DNA of 64,000 bases from Haliotis asinina (Eukaryota > Mollusca > Gastropoda > Lepetellida > Haliotidae), in contig NC_090280.1 of NCBI RefSeq assembly GCF_037392515.1, forward strand, positions 75,070,504 through 75,134,503. Reading direction: 5' to 3'. A program made the translations under genes and the position numbers. This document shows positions 1 to 10,985 of the stretch, piece by piece. The notes beneath the pieces were generated by a model that saw only the letters and a list, made by a program, of their open reading frames with translations, searched no databases and had not been told where the DNA came from. Within the stretch, counting starts at the first letter, position 1. Each line of letters starts with the position of its first letter.

Positions 1-1031
1 ATCACTGCTGTCCACCAGGTGGGTTGAAGTCAGTACCTCGTATGACCACCTCCAGCTTCTACCACTGCCTGACACTTTGTGGGTACAGATCGAATCAGTC
101 GCTGGATGTTTTGTTGTGGAATCCTTCTCCATTCCTCATGTATGTGGAACAACTGTTGAAGATTCTGTCGTGGATTACGACGTCGGTTCGGTTGGGTTTA
201 GACCCCGGGATCTGAAGGGCCAGGAGAGGGTATTGATGTTGTTATTGGCAGTAGTCCACGTTGGCACGTGTAGTGTGGGACCGTGCGTTGCCCTGTTGAA
301 AGAGCTGCCGTTGACACTCAATAAGGTGAAGGACATGCGGACGGAGAATCTGGTCGATGTATCGATTGACCGTCAGATTGCCTTGAACGAGCACAAGTTC
401 CGAGCTGCAGGTGTATGAGATCGCACCCCACACCATAACACTCTTCATCGAATCTGTCCACCTGTCTGATGCAGTTAGGAGCAAAACGTTCATGACGTCG
501 TCTGTAGACACAGTCTATACCATCACGTCGCCTAAGGAGATAACGGGATTCATCGCTAAAACAGTTTGCCAGGTTCCATGGCAGCACCGTGTTACACCAT
601 CACCATCTTACGTCGACGTCGATGTAGTCGTGTCAAGGAGGGGGCAACTTTTGGACATTTGGCACGTATTCCTACTTCTCGGAGACGGTTAACGTTCCTG
701 ATTGTCTGGTCGGACACTCTTCGGGCTCCAAACTGTTCTTGTGTTGTGTCCCGGGTGGTACGATGGCGGTCACCTAGGTGGATTACCCGAATGTACCGAT
801 CTTGGGCAGGTGTGATGACTCTAGGTCTTCCTGATCTTGGACGGTCATTGCTTGACGAAGTCGATCCCACAATCGAGTTTTTGTGCTGGGATGAACATCG
901 ACGATCCCTGCAACCTCACTCTTTGATTCGCCAGCTTGCAATCGCCCAATTGCCTGATTTCGATCGGCAGCGTTGAGACGTCCCATTTTCGTGTTCAGTA
1001 CTTGCAAAATGGGTCGATGAAATTGTGACAT
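1..1031 (-). mobile_element. Degraded Tc1/mariner transposon, cut by the left edge
   Basis: Minus-strand pieces of a Tc1-type transposase lie in several frames. The N-terminal helix-turn-helix part begins at an ATG at 986 (MGRLNAADRNQAIGRLQ) and continues with a SDQTIRN segment. A middle piece reads SDESRYLLRRRDG, so the first catalytic Asp is kept. A third piece reads VMVWGAISYT and then LFQQGNARSHT, where the usual QQDNA has Gly in place of the second catalytic Asp. Frame changes between the pieces show the gene is dead. The C-terminal part runs towards the left edge; no terminal inverted repeat is visible on the right side. The family call rests on the conserved DDE-block wording. It is unrelated in sequence to the Tc1-type element at 61.6 kb. 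Confidence 0.85.
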
Positions 1032-1299
1032 TCATTCAGGTCTTTTATAGTCACATGCTGTACTCATGCTTTGCACGTGAGAAACAATCATTGTGTCTGA
1101 TATTCGTGCTGCATGACATCCACGCACATCGTGGCAATCCTGATTGCTAAAACCGTCTAAAATCATTTTTGGTTGCTTTTGGTCAAGCATGTTCTTCTAA
1201 AATATTCCAGAAACAATGTGCAACCCTAAAAAAATGTTTTGAGTTTACATATGTGTGGAAAAATTATCTTTTTTGAATTTCATTTTCCGTTTCTTTTCT

Positions 1300-1391
1300 C
1301 TCTTTTTTTCTTTGAAGAGTGTAACGATGGACAGCACGACTTCACTTTGAGCTGGTATCTCTCCAGAATAGGTCTTCACTTTTGCAAACAT
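1300..1391 (-). pseudogene. Relic of alpha-type GRL exon 1 (unit 0)
   Basis: The minus strand from the ATG at 1391 reads MFAKVKTYSGEIPAQSE followed by an LFK-containing stretch. It aligns with the N-terminus of the intact alpha gene (MLEDKMNHTEEIPNQNQ ... SLFKHLR), both as DNA and as protein. After about 30 codons the similarity dissolves into a T-rich tract. The bases above it (to about 2350) match the 5' flank of the other alpha genes. This is the leftover 5' end of one more receptor copy on the left of the array. The rest of the gene is missing and the Tc1 remnant lies next to it. Confidence 0.65.
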
Positions 1392-2350
1392 TTTCTTAAA
1401 AATGTAAAAATATGTTGCTTTCAGATATTGACGCCTCATATATCACAAAAGCAAGGTGCGATTGAAAATGATGGTACAATGAGACTACTAAATAGTCACT
1501 GTCACATGACGACGATACCTTGCTTCCTGATATTAACGCCTCAGGTATCTCAAAAGCAGGACGCGATTAAGAATAGTTTTAACAATATTCCACCACTGTC
1601 ACATCAAGAGTGGAAAAACAACAACGCTTCAAATTACTCCTTCTCTGCTGTTTCCAGATTGTCAATGTCAGTGAGTGGGGATTTACGGGTTACATACGAT
1701 GATTTGTTCCACTTCATTAAGGGTACAAGAACAGATAATATTCCAGAACAAAATGGAATCTGCCAGTCGTAACCCGGTTTTTCCAATGTCCCAATACACG
1801 TCCAATGACACTGACCCTGAACAGCTAATGTTCTTCCTAAAAACAGTGCTGCTGGTGTATATGGGGGTTTTCAGAAAAAAGTGTCTTTTCCCACAGGCAC
1901 AGACACTCTAATGCTTGCATCCGTTTTTTTAAAAAGTTAATGTGATGTTCCATCGCGTATGTACTCCATTCAAATGGAACGCATTAGGACCCCTGAATGT
2001 TTGCTAGACTTGAAAGCAGTTCACACAAACGTAATGGGTTTGTAAACTCGAAAAGCATTTATTTCCTCTCCCCAGCATTGTAAATAACTGTGATAGAATC
2101 TAATGCATTCTACGGTTAATCAATACCGGTTTGTTTGTCTCTGTGTTAGTTCCATGGTGTCGGTTTAAAAAAAATGATGGCATTGACAAGTATCTTGTTA
2201 TCCCTGGTCTGATAAAGTTTGGGCTATGTGGCATTGCCTTCCACCATAAGTTAAACACTCAAATGTTTGACTGCAATGCAGGTTTACAAATTGTTCTGAA
2301 AGTAAGATGAGATATTCACGTAAGGGCCACGTGAACGAAGCTGTGATGTT
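1392..2350. repeat. Alpha-gene 5' flank block, unit 0 copy
   Basis: Diverged copy of the block that lies upstream of each alpha gene (9007-9850, 29361-29925, 47220-47930). Shared landmarks are the AGATATTGACG motif near 1424, GATTAATCAATACTGG-like wording near 2115, and ATGGCATTGACAAG near 2178. A short internal duplication repeats the first landmark (about 1422-1465 and 1527-1570). No coding sequence is supported. Confidence 0.6.
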
Positions 2351-2364
2351 TAGAATTCAAGAAG

Positions 2365-2695
2365 GGACGTCGACATTGTCAAGTTGTCGCATTGTCGTGT
2401 TGTCACCCTCTCAAATATGAGGAAAAATTAACCAAAGCGCGACAATGCGACAGCACGACATTTCGACTATTTGACGCGATGTCGCGTGTCGCGTTTTGAA
2501 TAATATTTTTCTTTTCCCCCAAACTGCTACACGCGACATAGCGACAATTTTCAAGATCAAAATATACATTTCTCGTTGTCGCATTGTCGCCCTATCTAAG
2601 ATGTGTAAAAATTGACTAAAACGCGACACGCGACAACGCGAAAAAATATATATCGCATTGTCGCCCTTTTCTGTTACAGGTGCGCATGTGTAGAA
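2365..2695. repeat. GTCGC/GCGAC-rich repeat element
   Basis: About 330 bp packed with TGTCGC and its complement GCGACA, in both orientations, so the stretch can fold on itself. Two diverged copies of a roughly 190-bp subunit start near 2382 and 2574. Each has the order TTGTCGCATTGTCG, an AT-rich spacer (AAAAATT), then GCGACAATGCGAC-like wording. The element is absent from the other units. It is probably a non-autonomous palindromic element or satellite fragment; the family is not identified. Confidence 0.5.
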
Positions 2696-2699
2696 AGTC

Positions 2700-3475
2700 A
2701 ATTAATCTACGTATGCGCAGAAAATGTTATACTCTATTTCAGACTTCACTGGTCTGTCATTATCTCCAATGGTTTTTAAAATGAAGTAGTGCTGGTATTG
2801 CTAGTGCTAGTAGCAATGGGGCTGCTCTTCTTGAACTTAATGCAAATCTTTCTTTGTTGTTTTATTGTTTTATATGCTGTAAATGTATTTAGTCATTCAA
2901 GTGTGATTTAGCAAGAAGACAAATTATTAGATCTACCATTCAACAAATGTAGTGCATTAGATGTTTCCACTTCTATGTAGTAAACCAAAAATGCGAAATG
3001 ACGATTTCACTACAGCATAGAATTATAGTTTACTGTGATTCATAGAAAATAATCACAATAACCTACAGCTATTGAAACCTACGTCGAATCAAAAACAGGA
3101 GTAAGGATAACAAAACTACAAGTGATGAAGCGGTTGGGTTATTTTTTAAAATAAACACGATCTACATTTCAATGGATTTTTAACAAGAGAATCTTGCATC
3201 AACGGACGTACCAAACCTTATGACTGAAAAAATAGTTCCTACATGTGACGTAATGAGGTGATTGTCGAATTCAGCCAAACACCGACAGGCAGAGTCACGT
3301 GAAGTGATTTGTACACTAGTGTATGTATTAAAAGTGTAACATGACTACTGTTCCACCATATGGGTAATGAAAGAGCTTGTCTCCTGCATTGGTTTTTATT
3401 ATAGTTGTACAAGCCTTCTCACTATCCTCTCTGGACTCCAGCACGTAAATGGATGGCCTCTGCTACTTTCGCAAT
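2700..3475. other. Intergenic, nothing recognised
   Basis: AT-rich single-copy-looking sequence with no gene, RNA gene or repeat that I can support. It does not match the duplicated units. Confidence 0.4.
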
Positions 3476-3785
3476 AGGGGTGGCAGTGTAGTTTGTGGCT
3501 AAAGCGTTTGCTCGTCATGCCGAGGGCCGAGGTACGATTCCCCTCATAGCTACAGTAAGTGAAGCCCATTTCTGGTGTCCCATGACATTTATTTATATAA
3601 TAATTCTTCTCAACCCATGTACAGCACACAGAGGGCAAGTTGCTTTGGCAGCATGGACTACCAAGTGCTTAGGTCTTGCAGTGAAGTACATGTACCACAT
3701 GTGTTGTTACCTTAGGCAAGTCATTTTGTTCCTAATGTGTGTCTGTTCACCCAGCAGTTAATGGGTACCAGGTAGGATGAGATGA
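3476..3785 (+). mobile_element. tRNA-derived SINE and adjoining repeat module
   Basis: The first part (about 3476-3585) has a tRNA-like head: TTTGTGGCTAAAGCGTTTGC as a degenerate box A region, then GGTACGATTCCCC as box B, followed by CCATTTCTGGTGTCCC, the body shared with the other SINEs of this window. The second part (about 3700-3785) contains TCACCCAGCAGTTAATGGGTACC, a module I recognise from other molluscan repeats. The common CTCACTCAC tail is missing, so the first SINE looks 3' truncated or fused to the second module. Confidence 0.6.
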
Positions 3786-4294
3786 TAATATGACTTTTAA
3801 GGAAACAGGTAGACTCGGTATATAAGATTGTGCTGAGGACGGAAATTGAATAACCAGAACAATGCAGATGTATGTGTAGCTCAAATATTCCCACGTGTTA
3901 CAACAAACATTATTACACTCACACTGACATGGTAGTCTGTCACCCGACAGCTTCTACTTCCATGTCAGTGCTAAGAAATATTGACGACAAGTTGGTATGG
4001 ACAAATGCATAATTCACGTGCCACTTCTGACGAACAGTTAATCTGAGATTTCTGTTTATTTGGCATTTTTCTGCCACAAACGTGGTGCAAACCCAACAGA
4101 CAAGGAAATGGTATACAGTTTATAAATGTTTTATGAAATGAGCTTTCCTTAAAAAATAAGCACAAAATGCTGCAAGCAAAATGGTAGCACTTGTATACAA
4201 TATGATAGCAATGCAACTTTAATGACAGTACAACTATAGTAGCAGTACCACATACAATACAAGTACCAAATACAACGGCAGAAAAGTCAACAAT
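3786..4294. other. Intergenic, with a short perfect-stem hairpin
   Basis: No gene supported. At 3922-3970 a hairpin can form: CACTGACATGG pairs with CCATGTCAGTG, and an inner stem CTGTC/GACAG closes the loop. A 127-codon minus-strand ORF across 3971-4354 has no recognisable domain and crosses the edge of the duplicated block, so it is not called. Confidence 0.4.
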
Positions 4295-5378
4295 CGTCTG
4301 ACTGACCCTGTAAAACTGATCCAAACGAAAAGTCATATCACAAATATTAAACAACGCTTATAATTTGAACAAAGGTTCAAGAGACAACAGTTTTAGTTTT
4401 GTGAAGGCTCAAATTCATATGCGAGGTACCTAATGTGAGTATGTGGGAAAATCACACAAAGGATGTGGTTTACTATGACCTGTGGCAAATGAAAGAAGAG
4501 AATCTTGCCAACAGAAGATCAATGAACATCTGAGGAAGCGATGAAGCAGAAGTATAAGGATCAGAAAATATGTTTTCAAGAACGTAAAACATTTCTCTGA
4601 AGATCTGAGATGAAACTCGGTAATTAAAACTAAGACGATAACAATAGACGACACTAATCATCATCAGCATCTTTGAGGCGAGGCCAAGAATATTGGTCGA
4701 CACTAATCACCATCAGCATCGTTGAGGGAAAGAATATTGGTCAAACTTTTATGTGTGGCACAGTGCTTGTGGATTTTGTCGCTGCAAGTGGCTCATTGAT
4801 TGTACGTAGGTTGTATTTGTTTTCTGTGAAGAAGATACCGTTGACTGTAATATCCTTGTTCCTTAATATGTCACAATGCTGTTGATTGTTTCGCCGGCAT
4901 ATTAGCAACAATGTTGCTGTTCAATCATTATTTTAAAAGATCATATATTTAATTACATCATTTGTATTGGATTAAGATGGTATAATTCTTAAGTGATATT
5001 GTGGCAGGTTTGTTCTGCTCAGCATTCTCATCATCCTCATGGCATGTGTTTATATTAGTTCTAGCAAATCTTCAGGAATATTTCTTTACACAAAGTATAA
5101 TAAAACAATTAAAGGAATATCACTCTGCCGTATGGTTTACCTGGATAATGATAGGCGAATGCTTCATTTTGTGAGGTTAAATATTTCAGTTAATTTGTCA
5201 TGTCTATAATTTGTTGCTTAAGTTCCTAAAACATGCATAATCAAACTTTAGAAGTCCACACTCATTACTCAGTTTTGTGTTGTTCTAAACGTTCATCAAA
5301 CATATCTTTAAGTTAAGGCACAGGCAGTTCGAAATACACAAATAATGATTAAGTTTTCATGGTTCGCTGTTTTATGTT
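4295..5378. repeat. Segmental duplication block X, unit 1 copy
   Basis: From GTCTGACTGACCCTGTAAAA onward this block recurs at about 18886, 44020 and 59637, always on the 3' side of an alpha gene. The left limit near 4295 is where unit 1 stops matching the others, so it marks the left border of the well-preserved array. A local duplication of about 45 bp (CATCAGCATC ... GAATATTGGTC) occurs at 4650-4740 only in this copy. Open frames here are not kept open in the other copies, so none is called. Confidence 0.75.
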
Positions 5379-5498
5379 GGGAGGGCGGGGTAGCTTAGTG
5401 GTTAAAATGTTCGCTCGTTACGTCAACTCATTTCTGGTGTCACCCGTCATGATAATGTTGGAATAGTACCAAAGCCCAACTCACTCACTCACCCACTT
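5379..5498 (+). mobile_element. tRNA-derived SINE with CTCACTCAC tail
   Basis: The head GGGGTAGCTTAGTGGTTAAA resembles a tRNA box A, box B is decayed, the body has CATTTCTGGTGTC, and the 3' end has GATAATGTTGGAATAGTAC followed by AACTCACTCACTCAC. Copies at the same position in units 3 (45044-45162) and 4 (60673-60792) show the insertion predates the duplication of the units. Confidence 0.75.
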
Positions 5499-5857
5499 AC
5501 GGCTGTATGCAACTGAAAACAAAATATTCACAATTTAAAGCGTACTTGACTTAAATAGACTCGTCACAAAGGAAACTAAAAGAGTTACATAAAAAGTCAA
5601 AATATTTGATACAAAATGCACAAAACGCAACTAAATGGAGAAGCAATAATCGACACTTCTGCTCATTCTACACGTGCAACAAGTCTGAGGAACTGACAAT
5701 ATCTGCCTGAACTTACATAAATCACAGAGAAATAGTTTCATTGATCATTTAGAAGCGGAGAAAGATATATATATACATAAGACATTACCTTAATATCTTT
5801 TATCATCGCAGTGGTTTCTTGAAAATCAACCAGAATAACATCTGCCAACGAATTTGT
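5499..5857. other. Intergenic, nothing recognised
   Basis: AT-rich stretch between two SINEs. It is longer here than in units 3 and 4. No coding or RNA gene supported. Confidence 0.4.
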
Positions 5858-5869
5858 TCTGGTCTTTAG

Positions 5870-6140
5870 TGAGTGAGTGAGTGAGTTTAGTTTTACGCCA
5901 CACTCAGCAATATTACAGCTATATGGCGGCGGTCTGTAAATAATCGAGTCTGGACCAGACAATCCAGTGATCAGCAACATGAGCATTGATCTGCGCATTT
6001 GGGAACCGATGACATGTGCCAACCAAGTCAGCGAGTCTGACCACCCGATCCCGTTAGTCGCCTCTTACGACAAGCTGAGTCGCCTTTTATGGCAAGCATG
6101 GGTTGCTGAAGGCCTATTCTACCCCGGGACCTTTACAGGG
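5870..6140 (-). mobile_element. Minus-strand retroposon with target-site duplication
   Basis: The element is flanked by the direct repeat TCTGGTCTTTAG at 5858-5869 and 6141-6152. Units 3 and 4 have only one copy of this site (near 45245 and 60867), so the insertion is specific to unit 1. Read on the minus strand it begins near the right end with GGTCCCGGGGTAGAATAGG and ends at the left with AATATTGCTGAGTGTGGCG, AAAACTAAACTCACTCACTC. The tail is of the same kind as that of the tRNA-derived SINEs and the LINE at 23.8-28.76 kb. I see no tRNA-like head. It is a known-looking abalone dispersed repeat, not a gene. Confidence 0.85.
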
Positions 6141-6340
6141 TCTGGTCTTTAGAATAAGACTGGACTGCAGCTTCTAAAACAAGATGGATACTGTTGTGTT
6201 ACTCACAGCCGGGGTTGAGTGCCAATCTTCACCTAATAGTTTGATGATTCAGTATTTCCCTGATCTCACGAAATGCCTAGAATCACATAGTATTAATAAT
6301 GATAATAGTCCTCTTGTTAAGTTACAATTGATGTTCCCAA

Positions 6341-9006
6341 TTACATGTCACTCCCTGTGACATTCCTGAAACAGTTGCACAGACACGTCGCGCCTGATGG
6401 CTTGAACTGTACGACCACAATTATGTAGGTGACCAGAGTTCCGACAATCTGGAAATAGAGGACAAATATGGTTTTAAGCATTCCATACGCTTCGTCATCT
6501 TGAATTCTTATTCTAAGACGATAACCAACTTTCAGTTTCATCTTCATCATGACTATTTCGTAAAGACATATATAACAGTAAGAACCCTGCACGATTATTA
6601 AAAATGAAAAATAGTAACGCAAATAGGTGTCATGTATTCATATTTGTGTGAAAAACTGTCATTGAGGTAAAAGACACTTCCAATCAGTAGGCTGTGCCTC
6701 GCCATTGTCATGTTTTTGTTATGGACATAATGACTCACCCCAAGGAGTGTTGGCATGGTGATGGTGAAGAGGCCGTGAATGTTGTAGCCTATACTGTCTC
6801 CCGTCAATCTTGACACAAACAGGTTCACCTACAATACGAACGAATCTTTCAAACCTGTTTAAAACCTCTGCAAATAGATATGTTTTGATAGGTTCAGGTA
6901 ATATAAGTGTCATAAAAGACAGAAAGGAACCCTTTGTATACATTACACGTCTGAGAAAATAGCCTTGACCTTGTACAAAAGTACCTAGCTGAATGATATT
7001 AACAAGTATGTAAAAAGAGAGGAACGGTTAAAGAAACTGCTGTCGTGGTTATAACCTACAGAACCTGTGTTACAGATCACAAATAACTGTGGTTACGTTC
7101 GATGACAAATAAATTCCATTCTCAGGTCTGATGATCTGATCAAGGTCAGTGGTCTCTTTTTAACTGTTCTAGCGTTTGATTAATTGAACAACAATCTATT
7201 TTACACTACGTACGCCCCTGATATTCTTTGATACTCCGTCCCAGAATCAGTTTTTAAAATGTCCAAAAGTAACTTCAAAAAAGGGAAGGATCTAATTATG
7301 TCTGTTTTAGTCGAATCTACACTGAGAGTTGCATCGCTTTATGCCATCAACTTGCAGACCACATGGATAAATACTGAATGTTGTTGGCTTTGTTTCAATA
7401 TTTTCTCCAATGACGTTGTCCTTGTACACATAATGCAACATCCTAACATCTATAGGCATCTGGGCGTGATAATCAAGACTAAATACTTATACTACGCCAG
7501 ATGAATATAATCATCAAGGCAAGGATTCCTTGATGTTCGATTTAGCAAAATAGTGGTACTAGCATAAATATTAAAATAAAGCAGTTTAACATGAAAGAAA
7601 TGTGTTGCTAATCCTTCAGTATCACGTCATTACATTTCATGGTGTGTTAGTACATTAGGTAAGTATGACACGAAAGTCGATAAACCAGAGAGTGTAAGCT
7701 TCCCAGATACCTTCTGCAAGCCTTTGCCAGAGAAACGTTCTTTATCCAGCCCCCAAACATACTGAAGGGTACCATGAGCCTGCAAATAGAGCAATAATGG
7801 TATACTTCGTATCTAGCTACTGTCAAATATATTACAGTCCTATCCATCAGATCTTCTGGTTGTTGGGACATTAATCAGTATCACAATGTGTAATAACTAC
7901 CCATTGTGCTTTTTGGCAAATTGGTAAGAATCGTTATGGTTTTCCTTTCACATTCAGATCAGTTGCAATGAAATAATTGTTAATAGTCATTATTATCTGT
8001 ATCTTATAATACAAAAGAACAAAACATTTACCTTCAAATTTACAAGTGCATCAATAAACAGTCCAAAGCCTACACATACAAGGGCCCACACACACCCTGC
8101 ACTGTACACCATCAGTTCTTCAGAAGTGACTTGATTGGATAGAATGGAATATATGATAGCACAAGTCACAGGCAAAGTGAGGAATACAGTCGTGAAAATA
8201 GAATGTTGTACATAGTTGCTGATATCCTCGAGCACTTCCGTGATCACATCAAAATGGATGACCAAAGTATTGAATCTGGATTCAGTGTCTTCACGGTAAC
8301 TTTTTGCAAGCTCCTTGAATTGTGTTTGAACACGGTTCAGTTCTTGCCACAAAAGCATCGAAAGTATGTTTACAATAATATAATTGCCGTTCCAGTGCAT
8401 CTCCATAAACATGTACCCCAGAAATGTAATACTTAAACCCACTGATCTCCCAGGCTCAATGAATGTGCTAGAAGGGAAGGTATCGTTCATTACATTAGGA
8501 TAGACCCCCGTCAAGAGGTACTTAACTAGCGTAGATAATGCGATTGATAGAGAAACGACAACAACGATTGCTCTCAACTTCTTCACCCACTTCTTGAATC
8601 CATCGCTGAATCCGTACCGTTCTTCGTACTTGCAACAATGCACATACAAGATTTGGAACGATTTTGATAGACAGGTACTGTAGACAAATGATAAGTACAA
8701 GCATATGAGAAAAACAAAAAAGAACGACAAAAGACGGGTAATTGGTCTCAAGTCCATTGCATAGTTGTAGGTCGCAAAGATGTAGAACACAATGTTTGTC
8801 AATAGTACTATTTCAAAACATATGACATACACCAGTTTAAGTATGTCCCACCGTGTCATTTTTTCTCCAGGGTTCGCACTACGATAGATCCCTCCCAAAC
8901 ACGAAATGGCGCGCAAATGTTTAAAGAGTGAAGCTGTAACAACGGACCGTTTGACTTGATTTTGATTTGGTATCTCTTCAGTATGGTTCATTTTGTCTTC
9001 AAGCAT
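6341..9006 (-). CDS. Gustatory-receptor-like 7TM protein, alpha 1
   Basis: Predicted 413-aa receptor of the insect GR/OR superfamily, a family of membrane ligand-gated cation channels with intracellular N-terminus. Exons: 9006-8032 (325 codons), 7779-7711, 6828-6739, 6448-6341 (stop TAA); introns of 252, 882 and 290 bp are GT-AG and phase 0. Hydrophobic segments lie near residues 57-80, 92-112, 144-166, 188-220, 270-290 and 300-322. The seventh spans exons 3 and 4 and ends in TYIIVVVQF (385-393), the TYhhhhhQF family signature. The tail has CLCNC and an NVTG sequon, which fits an extracellular C-terminus. The start is the first ATG of the long exon frame; a second Met is at residue 6. Length is typical of the family. 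It is the only intact alpha gene of the window. Ligand unknown; the function is inferred from family membership. Confidence 0.88.
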
Positions 9007-9850
9007 TTTCGTTAATATGTGAAAAGAAAACTTTCATCTAGATATTGACGTCCATGCACTTATCACAAAAACTAGTTGCGATTAATATTGATAGTCTAAC
9101 GATAGTCCATCAAGAATGTGCTCCAGCTTCTTCTTCTTCCCCTTCTTCTTCTTCTTCTTCTTCTTCTTCTTCTACTAGTACTACTACTACTTCCAATTTG
9201 TTAGTTGCATTGCTTTAATGTTTAACGAGTGTACGATAACAAATAACATCACAGAGCACAATATCCCACAGCACAGTGTCAGCCATGGTCACTTTGTCTG
9301 TATTCACACTAACAGTACATTATAAACGACAGTGTGTGTTAGGTGGTTTATCTTTGATTCCCAACCACGAAAAGCAAATAATCCCTCTTGGTGTGTGTGT
9401 TATGTCGTGTCACTTGAATGGAAAACTAAAGCCATGATTCGCCGTCTGATATATTTCAATTAAACGGAATGCATTAGCACCGTGAACGATTGCAATGGTT
9501 AGATGACTCAGATGCATTTGTGCCCACTCCCCAAACATTGTAAACAAATGTTCATAGAAACTAATGTATTCTGCGATTAATCAATACTGGTTTGTTTGTC
9601 TTTGTGTAGTTCTGTGATCCTTTTTTGTAGAAACAAAATGATTGATGGCATTGGCAAGTACCTTGTTATTCAGGGCCCTATGTAGTGTTTGGCTATGAAG
9701 CATTGCCTTCCATCATACGTTAAGCAGTTATTGTAATGTTTAACTCCTATAAACGCAAAGTGAAAACTGTTCTGAAATTAAGATGAGATATTCACGTGAG
9801 GAACACGTGAACGAAACTGTGACGTTACCGTTGAGTCTTTTGCAAATAAA
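9007..9850. repeat. Alpha 5' flank block, unit 1, with (TTC)n tract
   Basis: Upstream region of alpha 1 and so the likely promoter area, although no TATA box is clear. It contains a TTC microsatellite at about 9127-9176, followed by CTACTACTACT. The same block follows the alpha pseudogenes of units 2 and 3, where the TTC tract is at 29488-29506 and 47222-47240. In unit 3 this tract forms the breakpoint of the exon 1 deletion. Confidence 0.7.
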
Positions 9851-10743
9851 CAAAATAGCACGGGGATGTAGAGAATTGTCATGTTCTGTCCAAATATGAC
9901 TCGCGTCATTATACCATCCGTCTACAAACCATTGTTAAAGAACCACCACATAAACAGCGACCAGAACTAGGATAGCAGTCCACAAATTCCTGAGACCCTA
10001 TCTACTGTGATACTACTTCCGATTAACCCTAAAACTTCAGGCGATCAATAAGCGGAATATGATTTACTTCATGTTTTCTTGGAGAAACACAAAAAAATCA
10101 TCATTTGTATATTCCCACTTAGAGTAACGAATGATCAAAAATGCAAATTCATCTTAGAAAGCTGAACAATAAGGCGATGATAAAACCCACGAAATTAGTG
10201 TTCAATAATTTCACCCCAGCTGGAGTGGAAATCGGTTTCAAGATCTATGGTGTACTGTGCACATAGCGCATGCGCAATGACTAGGCGCGTACAGTGTAAA
10301 CTGGGATTCCTGGATGGATTATTCCCAAGAAGGCAACTCGTCGAAACACAGCAAGTGATATGTGCAAGGAACATCGGTGTGGTCGAAGTTAGAGGACAAA
10401 AGATGTTTCTTGTGATTACAAGCACCTGAGCCCTGCAGTAAAAGAAAATACACTGATTCCATCCCTTTTCTTATTTTTTTTTCCAAACTTTGTTTTGTTG
10501 GGGTGGCAAATTTGGAAACCAAGTCCAGAAATACTAACATCATTGTTACAAAATGCTCAGGATGAAAACGTTTCAAATGTTTTAATTCATGTCTATGGAA
10601 ATATATTACAAAACATGGCATCTTATGGTGTCTCTTCATTGCAAACAAACTGCATGCATTTTTCTCGGATGACTGGATCGGATGGAAACCAATGCAAACT
10701 GTGATTGTCCTGCTTTGTACTTGGACGAACAACAGTTGTCAGC
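9851..10743. other. Intergenic, partly duplicated
   Basis: About 9880-10150 is matched in unit 3 (47927-48125, GTCCAAATATGACTCGCG) and missing from unit 2. The rest shows no gene. Overlapping ORFs of 60-137 codons on both strands at 10.2-10.8 kb have no recognisable domain. Confidence 0.4.
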
Positions 10744-10985
10744 CACACAGTAGTTCACCATCCCAGTATTTCTCGATTGAATCGAACACAAATGCAGACA
10801 AAATAAGCATGTGTTCACAAAACCCAACATGCCCATATACCCACACCAGAGCGTATCGACAAATAAACTATCTAACCAAAGTCTTCTTTACACTTGCGTT
10901 CACGCCCACACTCTCTGACTGGGTTCGGTATCCCCGCTGCTTCGTTTCGAGGCTAGTAAACACAAGTTCATAATATTTCACTATG
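10744..10985 (-). repeat. Y-block segment in inverted orientation
   Basis: The reverse complement of this stretch matches 29930-30150 and 48120-48330: GGATACCGAACCCAGTCA, then GGGCGTGA, then TCGATACGCTCTGGTGTGGG. Units 2 and 3 carry that sequence forward and also have a second, shorter, opposite copy about 1 kb further right (30950-31030 and 49410-49480). The block therefore contains inverted repeats, and unit 1 has either lost one arm or been inverted. Confidence 0.6.

Noticed and set aside
3971-4354. 127-codon minus-strand ORF
   Set aside because: No domain or homology by eye. It crosses the left border of the duplicated block and its counterpart frames elsewhere are not open.
4430-4703. 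Overlapping minus-strand ORFs in block X (also 19046-19270)
   Set aside because: The same stretch in units 3 and 4 has stops and shifts, so there is no sign of coding constraint.
8203-8436. Plus-strand ORFs opposite GRL exon 1 (also 14606-14839, 39809-40042, 54651-54854)
   Set aside because: Antisense shadows of the receptor exons; their openness follows from the codons of the real gene.
10319-10732. 137-codon minus-strand ORF near 10.5 kb
   Set aside because: No recognisable domain, not present in other units, and overlaps open frames on the other strand.
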